From assembly GCF_017301735.1 (NCBI RefSeq), contig NZ_CP071090.1, forward strand, positions 11,205,001-11,269,000: a DNA stretch of 64,000 nucleotides, in the 5' to 3' direction. Numbering within the stretch: the first letter of the stretch is position 1; every line of letters begins with the position of its first letter. The translations under genes and the position numbers were made by a program. The notes under the pieces were generated by a model that was not told where the DNA came from, did no database searches, and worked only from the letters and a program-made list of their open reading frames with translations. Below are positions 60,096-64,000 of this stretch, piece by piece. Origin of the DNA: Pyxidicoccus parkwaysis. GTDB lineage: Bacteria > Myxococcota > Myxococcia > Myxococcales > Myxococcaceae.

Positions 60096-60617
60096 TCAGC
60101 CGCCGGACAGCCGCGCCGAGTACTCCGCCTCCATCCGCGCATGCGTGGACCAGAAGCCCGCGGGCTCCACCCCACGCATGCGGTCCCCGAGGATGCCCAG
60201 GTGCGTGTGCCACCCGCTGGCCACGCCCACGAGGTGCCGGGGCTCCAGCCGCCGGTGCGTCAGCACGAGCCGCACGTCTTCGCCCCGAGGTGTCAGCTCG
60301 AACGTCACCTCTCCATCCTCGCCCCACGTGTAGCTCAGCAGGCGCGGCGGCTCGCAGCGGGTGACCTTGCCATGCAGGCTGCACCCGTTCTCGAACTGCT
60401 TGAAGCGCTCGGGCGTGGGCTCGAAATGCGACGACAGTGACGCGTGGAGAAATCTCAGCTCTACGTGTCCGCCCACGTGCAGCTCCATCGGCCCCGAGGC
60501 CAGCCACCGTCCCCGCAGCTCCGGCACGGTGAGGTATTCCCAGACGCGCTCCACCGGGCCGGGCAGCACGCGCTCGAAGCGAATCATGTCCGTGACGATG
60601 ACACCGTGCTCACTCAC
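60096..60617 (-). CDS. SRPBCC/AHSA1-type protein in an ArsR operon
   Basis: 173 residues from GTG 60617. AHSA1-like (Bet v1-fold) features: FERVLPGPVERVWEYLTVPE, LRGRWLASGPMELHVGGHVE, RLLSYTWGEDGEVTFELTP and the C-terminal GWHTHLGILGDRM. The start overlaps the arsR stop by eight bases. ArsR plus AHSA1 operons are common in soil bacteria; the protein probably binds a hydrophobic ligand. It ends next to the end of the convergent membrane protein gene. Confidence 0.9.
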   Translation of the reverse strand: MSEHGVIVTDMIRFERVLPGPVERVWEYLTVPELRGRWLASGPMELHVGGHVELRFLHASLSSHFEPTPERFKQFENGCSLHGKVTRCEPPRLLSYTWGEDGEVTFELTPRGEDVRLVLTHRRLEPRHLVGVASGWHTHLGILGDRMRGVEPAGFWSTHARMEAEYSARLSGG

Positions 60618-60969
60618 GCGAGCCTCCCGGCCTGCGCGGCGTCACGGGCTTGCGCAGCTCGCGCTCCAGCGCATCCAGGCTGTCCGTCCAGAAGCGCTCG
60701 TAGAAGCGCAGCCAGTCGAGCGCACCGGCCAGGGGCTCGGCCGCGAGCCGGCAGCGGTGCGTGCGTCCCTCCACCGTGCGGTGCACGAGCCCCGCGCTCT
60801 CCAGCACCTTCACGTGCTTGGACGCTCCCGCGAAGGACATGCGGAACGGCGCGGCCAGCTCGCCGATGCTGCGCTCCCCACCCGCGAGGCTGCGCAGCAT
60901 GCCCCGCCGCGTCGGGTCCGCCAGCGCATGGAACACGGCGTCCAGCCGCTCTTCCTGACGTTGAACCAT
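60610..60969 (-). CDS. ArsR-family winged-helix repressor
   Basis: 119 residues from ATG 60969. FHALADPTRRGMLRSLAGGE, then IGELAAPFRMSFAGASKHVK and LVHRTVEGRTHRCRL, the ArsR/SmtB winged helix. No metal-binding cysteines typical of ArsR sensors are present, so it belongs to the non-metal group that controls adjacent AHSA1 genes. Its promoter (TTGACC, 17 bp, TATTTT) places transcription start on or next to the ATG; no Shine-Dalgarno site exists, so translation is probably leaderless. Confidence 0.93.
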   Translation of the reverse strand: MVQRQEERLDAVFHALADPTRRGMLRSLAGGERSIGELAAPFRMSFAGASKHVKVLESAGLVHRTVEGRTHRCRLAAEPLAGALDWLRFYERFWTDSLDALERELRKPVTPRRPGGSRE

Positions 60970-60976
60970 TCGGTTG

Positions 60977-61005
60977 AAAATAGGAGCGCACCGCGAAGCG
61001 GTCAA
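60977..61005 (-). promoter_or_regulatory. Sigma-70 promoter of arsR
   Basis: On the minus strand TTGACC (61000-61005) and TATTTT (60977-60982) are spaced by 17 bp. The -10 box ends seven bases before the ATG, so the transcript should start at or next to the start codon. Strongest sigma-70 match in the window. Confidence 0.75.
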
Positions 61006-61095
61006 CCGGCCCCATGAAACATCACGGGCCGCCCTGGACTCAGCGAGGTCCAGGAGCGGCCCGGGGGGCCCCACACACGTGCGGAGGAGAAAGAC

Positions 61096-61626
61096 TCAGG
61101 CCGTCTGCACGGCGCCTGCCTCGTCGGGAGGTGTGTCGTACGAGGGCGTGAGGTCCACCACGTTGACGGTGACGAGGTGGTAGATGATGCAGTTGCTCAC
61201 CCAGAAGAACACGGCGCACCAGTGCACGTAGACGAGCGGCGAGCCGGGCCACACCTGGAGCGGGTGGCCGAAGACGTTGGCGGCCATGAACCCGCCGAAC
61301 CACTCACCCACGAAGGTGAACGCGGTGCCGATGGCGATGCGCGTCCACACCTTCATGCGGCGCGGGTAGAACCAGAAGTAGTGGAGGCTCCACAGCAGGG
61401 CCACGCACCCCGCCCAGAGGATGAGGCTCCCGAAGGAGAACCAGTGGTAGGGCGACTCGGGGAAGACCCAGCCCCAGTCCTCGTTCACCTGCCGCCACGC
61501 CAGGTTCTGCGCCAGCTCCATGAACCAGAAGAGCGGTGCGATGTAGAGGACCTGGGTCATCAGGATGCGCATCCAGGTCGCGACCCGCTTCCAGAACAAC
61601 CCCATGGGCCAGGCGAGCGAAATCAT
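61096..61626 (-). CDS. Multi-pass membrane protein of unknown function
   Basis: 176 residues from ATG 61626 with GGAGGGG six bases upstream. Four or five membrane helices: VLYIAPLFWFMELAQ, WFSFGSLILWAGCVALLW, IAIGTAFTFVGEWFGGFMAA and WCAVFFWVSNCIIYHLVTVN. Aromatic residues are unusually frequent. Glu and His residues inside helices (FVGEWFGG; IIYHLV) could bind metal or act catalytically. I do not recognise the family. The upstream region (about 61640-61740) is A+T-rich, with a possible promoter. Confidence 0.75.
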   Translation of the reverse strand: MISLAWPMGLFWKRVATWMRILMTQVLYIAPLFWFMELAQNLAWRQVNEDWGWVFPESPYHWFSFGSLILWAGCVALLWSLHYFWFYPRRMKVWTRIAIGTAFTFVGEWFGGFMAANVFGHPLQVWPGSPLVYVHWCAVFFWVSNCIIYHLVTVNVVDLTPSYDTPPDEAGAVQTA

Positions 61627-61796
61627 TCGTTCCCCTCCGGCCGCGGCGTGGTGTGGAGGGACGCCGCGCAGAAGTAGGAACGGAGTGAATCTCATTCCTT
61701 GGTAATTTTTGGCGCCAATACATTGCGTCCAGGCGCCAGCGACGCAGCTCCGGGCTGAACGGTGATTCAGCTCCTACGCACCGCGCCGTGAAACAA

Positions 61797-61819
61797 AACC
61801 CGTGGAGTCACCACGGGTT
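61797..61819 (-). terminator. Minus-strand rho-independent-type terminator
   Basis: AACCCGTGG (61797-61805) and its perfect complement 61811-61819 form a 9-bp stem with a 5-base loop. In minus-strand RNA the stem is followed by TTGTTTC after the GGGTT arm, a typical U-rich tail. The TGA of the small gene is in the loop. In plus-strand RNA no U-run follows. Confidence 0.75.
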
Positions 61820-62020
61820 GTCACGGCTCGATGCACCTCGTGGAACTAAGACCGGTAGCTCGAGCAGACTGCCTCGAGCTACCGGGTGCGGGCCGCATGG
61901 TGCGACGACCCGCACGCAATTCGTGGGGGGTGGAAAACCAGGCACCCACGCGCGCGCGGCCCCGCCCGACAGGGCGAGGCACGGCAGCAGGGCCTCGAAG
62001 GCCCGACGCACGACACGCAT
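61808..62020 (-). CDS. Candidate small secreted protein (70 aa)
   Basis: 70 codons from ATG 62020; AGGAG lies about nine bases upstream (CAGGAGACGTCC). The N-terminus MRVVRRAFEALLPCLALSGG plus AARA gives a basic n-region, short hydrophobic core and an AxA cleavage site near 24. The mature 46 residues contain two cysteines six residues apart (CVRVVAPC) and no known motif. The TGA sits in the terminator loop. A perfect 13-bp-stem hairpin lies inside the coding part. The gene is hidden inside a longer open frame and easy to miss. It could instead be a structured small RNA. Confidence 0.5.
   Translation of the reverse strand: MRVVRRAFEALLPCLALSGGAARAWVPGFPPPTNCVRVVAPCGPHPVARGSLLELPVLVPRGASSRDNPW
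61852..61885. repeat. Perfect 13-bp-stem hairpin within the small gene
   Basis: CCGGTAGCTCGAG (61852-61864) is perfectly complementary to 61873-61885, with an 8-base loop CAGACTGC. Such a long perfect stem is not expected from codon choice and can fold in either transcript. It may be an RNA element, attenuator or relic of a small mobile repeat. Confidence 0.75.
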
Positions 62021-62073
62021 GGACGTCTCCTGAGACACCGGGAGCGCGCCACCCCCATACCGCCAGCGCTGCC

Positions 62074-62114
62074 GGTCAGACCGATAATACTGGATAATCC
62101 AGTATTCTCTGACC
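62074..62114. repeat. Perfect 21-bp palindrome with 7-bp outer arms
   Basis: AATACTGGAT (62086-62095), one base, and ATCCAGTATT (62097-62106) form a perfect palindrome. Outside it GGTCAGA (62074-62080) and TCTGACC (62108-62114) are complementary, separated from the core by five and one bases. A+T-rich in a G+C-rich genome. It lies 54-94 bases upstream of the small-gene ATG and about 150-190 bases before the glycosidase gene; likely an operator or a repeat end. Confidence 0.75.
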
Positions 62115-62189
62115 TCCAACACAGAACTCCGGCCACGGTGTCGGGGAATCTGACCTCCAACACAGAAGGCCGGCCACGGTTGCGGGGAA
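62108..62189. repeat. Two tandem 41-bp near-identical repeats
   Basis: Units 62108-62148 and 62149-62189 both begin TCTGACCTCCAACACAGAA, then CTCC or GGCC, then GGCCACGG and CGGGGAA; five mismatches in 41 bases. The first seven bases of unit 1 form the right outer arm of the neighbouring inverted repeat. Confidence 0.85.
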
Positions 62190-62264
62190 AAAGCAGGAGG
62201 GGGTACCCCCATGTCGGAGGGCGGGCGTTGGCCCTGGGGGCGGAAGCACTCCAGAATCCGCGCC

Positions 62265-64000
62265 ATGCAACCCGTTCCCCGTCTGTACCGCCGCGCGGTG
62301 CCCCTCGTCCTCACCCTCCTCTGTGCCGTGGCGCCGGGTGCTCGCGCCGAGGTCGCCGTCCAGCGCACCTTCCTGCGCCTGCCTTCGTCCAACGGCCACG
62401 GCGCGGTCATGCTGGACCTGGAGCAGAAGAAGGTGACGCACTTCCGCGAGCACCTCTTCGCCACGGAGGAGCCCGTCATCGACGTGACGGGCGCGGACGT
62501 GTTCTCGGGCGGCCAGCCGCAGGTGGTGCACACGCGCGATTTGCTCTTCGACGCGTTCTTCGGCCTGCGCTCGGGCGGCACGCAGCGGTGGCTGAACACG
62601 CAGGACGCCAACCTGGAGGCCAGCGGCTATGCGCCGTGGGCGCCGGGGAAGACGGCGGGCACGGGCGTGGCCATGCTGGTGCAGAAGGTGGGCACGCTGG
62701 AGGTGACGACGTACGTCTTCGCGCCCCAGCGCCTGTCGCATGCGTCCTTCGTCATGGCGCTGCGTGTGCGCAACACGGGCACGGCGGCGGTGACGGGTGT
62801 GAGTGTCTTCTCGCTCCACAACTTCCACCTGGGCTTCGGCCGGCCGGGCGTCATGTCGGAGACGGATGAGAACGGCGAGACGGTGGAGCTCTCCGGTGAC
62901 GTCTTCTCGGAGAAGGGCTTCGCGGGCGTGCTGGTGGCGAAGCCGCTGGGCGCGGTGGCGAAGAAGGCGGCGTGGCTGGGGACCGCCACGGGCTCGGCGA
63001 ATGGCTACAACGTGGTGAACGGCGGTGGCCTGCAGGACCTGCAGGACTACACGGCGCAGCCGGCCGCGGGCACGGGCTGGGCCACGGGGTACCAGTTCAA
63101 CCTGGGCGACATCGCGGCGGGCGCGGAGAAGTGGGCGGGCGTGGTCTTCGCGCACCACGCCAACCCGGAGTCCGGGGCCACGGCGCGGCAGTGGCTTTCG
63201 GACTGGGCGGGCACTTCGGACGCGAAGGCGCTGGTGGAGGCGGAGCTGGCGCGCTGGGGCGGCATCCAGACTGACCTCGTGAAGGTGCCCGCGGGTGTGT
63301 CGGAGGACGAGGAGTCGCTGGTGCGCCAGTCGGCCGTGGTGCTGGCCATGGCGCAGGTCCGCGAGAGCGATGCCTTCCTGCGCGAGTGGCTGACGAAGGA
63401 CGGCGAGGCGCGCCGCACGCGCTTCAAGGGCGTCGACGGCAAGCCGGTAACGCTGCCGGCCACGGTGAAGCACGCGGCGAAGGGCGCGGTGCTGGCCAGC
63501 CTTCCGCCGGGGCAGTGGACCTACGCGTGGATTCGGGACGGTGCGTACGCGGCGGCGGCCATGGCCACGCTGGGCCTGAGGAGCGACGCGCGCGACGCAT
63601 TGGCGTACTACCTCCAGGCGGACAGTGGCCGGTTCCGCGACTGGCGCGAGCTGCAGTCGTACAACATGCCGCCGTACATCATCACCCTGACGCGCTACCA
63701 CGGCTTCGGCGTGGAGGAGACGGACTTCAACGACTCCGGCCCCAACCTGGAGTTCGACGGCTTTGGCCTCTTCCTCTGGTCGCTGCGGCACTACGAGCGC
63801 ACCACGGGAGAGCTGACGCTGGTGGACGAGCACTGGGACACGGTGTCGACGAAGGTGGCGGACGCGCTGCTGGCGCTCATCGACCCGGAGACGGGGCTCG
63901 TCCGTCCGGACTCGTCCATCTGGGAGACGCACTGGAACGGGCGGCAGCGCTCGTGGGCGTACACCAGCATCACCGCGGCGCGCGGCCTGTGTGACGCGGC
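62265..64000 (+). CDS. Secreted GH15-like glucoamylase-type protein (partial, runs off the window)
   Basis: 578 codons are visible from ATG 62265; the frame is still open at the end. Signal peptide cleaved after ARA about 28. Residues 30-330 form an N-terminal beta-sandwich-like region (SLHNFHLGFGRPGV). From about 380 the (alpha/alpha)6-type domain of GH15 begins: LPPGQWTYAWIRDGAYAAAA, LQSYNMPPYIITLTRYHGFG and SSIWETHWNGRQRSWAYTS, the latter with a Glu in the position of the general acid. It probably cuts alpha-glucosidic or related bonds. No Shine-Dalgarno site; CAGAAT seven bases before the ATG. Confidence 0.85.
   Translation, partial: MQPVPRLYRRAVPLVLTLLCAVAPGARAEVAVQRTFLRLPSSNGHGAVMLDLEQKKVTHFREHLFATEEPVIDVTGADVFSGGQPQVVHTRDLLFDAFFGLRSGGTQRWLNTQDANLEASGYAPWAPGKTAGTGVAMLVQKVGTLEVTTYVFAPQRLSHASFVMALRVRNTGTAAVTGVSVFSLHNFHLGFGRPGVMSETDENGETVELSGDVFSEKGFAGVLVAKPLGAVAKKAAWLGTATGSANGYNVVNGGGLQDLQDYTAQPAAGTGWATGYQFNLGDIAAGAEKWAGVVFAHHANPESGATARQWLSDWAGTSDAKALVEAELARWGGIQTDLVKVPAGVSEDEESLVRQSAVVLAMAQVRESDAFLREWLTKDGEARRTRFKGVDGKPVTLPATVKHAAKGAVLASLPPGQWTYAWIRDGAYAAAAMATLGLRSDARDALAYYLQADSGRFRDWRELQSYNMPPYIITLTRYHGFGVEETDFNDSGPNLEFDGFGLFLWSLRHYERTTGELTLVDEHWDTVSTKVADALLALIDPETGLVRPDSSIWETHWNGRQRSWAYTSITAARGLCDA

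Larger units (their letters stand above)
61627..62264. other. 638-bp structured region between convergent-outward genes
   Basis: This stretch is annotated here by its parts: a terminator hairpin (61797-61819), a long hairpin (61852-61885), a small minus-strand gene (61808-62020), a palindrome (62086-62106) and a tandem 41-bp repeat (62108-62189). Local base composition is less G+C-rich than in the coding neighbours. No recombinase or transposase is associated. Confidence 0.6.

Noticed and set aside
61797..62189. A retron or other msDNA element
   Set aside because: Hairpins and repeats are present but no reverse transcriptase gene is in the window.
62108..62189. CRISPR array
   Set aside because: Two directly abutting units without spacers and no cas genes.

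Overview
The window is about 70% G+C, densely coded on both strands, rich in GTG starts and lipoproteins, and carries family types typical of myxobacteria: a Myxococcales-type sigma factor beside a Ser/Thr kinase with TPR repeats, TIGR02996 'repeat-companion' paralogs, a two-domain KaiC-like ATPase, NtrC-type activators and large duplicated MacB-like permeases. I read it as a chromosomal segment of a Myxococcaceae member (Myxococcus, Corallococcus or Pyxidicoccus type). The genus is inference. I see no tRNA, rRNA, CRISPR array, insertion sequence or prophage.

Layout. 1-5.4 kb: the end of a possible DoxX-like gene, a tetR/NmrA divergent pair with two copies of an 18-bp operator, two lipoproteins and a nucleotidyltransferase. 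5.4-9.9 kb: a thioredoxin/nicotinate phosphoribosyltransferase operon, a D-lactate dehydrogenase-type enzyme and a three-unit universal stress protein. 9.9-13.9 kb: three tandem TIGR02996 paralogs, the first frameshifted and internally deleted. 13.9-20 kb: a PPP-family phosphatase, a sigma factor/kinase operon and alanine racemase. 20-28 kb: two small genes of unknown role, a lauroyl-type acyltransferase, an M1 aminopeptidase lipoprotein, an enoyl-CoA hydratase and a three-domain cell-wall lytic protein. 28-33 kb: a PRPP/phosphoribosyltransferase, hydrolase, archease and OsmC group, then oligoribonuclease. 33-45.6 kb: a KaiC-like ATPase coupled to a response regulator, an alpha/beta-hydrolase lacking its serine, an acyl-CoA ligase, a DUF5722-like secreted hydrolase, an MBL lactonase/AraC pair, further lipoproteins and a phospholipase D-type synthase. 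45.6-58.7 kb: one 13-kb operon. 58.7-64 kb: a membrane coiled-coil protein, an ArsR/SRPBCC operon, a membrane protein, a structured region hiding a small secreted-protein gene, and the start of a GH15-like secreted glycosidase that runs off the window.

The most coherent system is the 45.7-58.65 kb operon: HlyD-like adaptor, ABC ATPase, two near-duplicate ADOP permeases, a second ATPase with an altered D-loop, a third ADOP permease, an NtrC-type sigma-54 activator and its histidine kinase. A good -24/-12 sigma-54 promoter lies directly in front of the first gene, with dyads upstream that could bind the activator encoded seven genes later. That predicts a self-regulated, envelope-sensing export or efflux system.

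The least explained stretch is 61.8-62.2 kb. On the minus strand a 70-codon ORF with Shine-Dalgarno site and signal peptide ends inside a rho-independent-type terminator, contains a perfect 13-bp-stem hairpin, and is preceded by a perfect 21-bp palindrome and a tandem 41-bp repeat. It may encode a small secreted protein, a structured small RNA, or both. Across the window several starts have no Shine-Dalgarno site but a -10-like hexamer 6-10 nt upstream, suggesting leaderless mRNAs.
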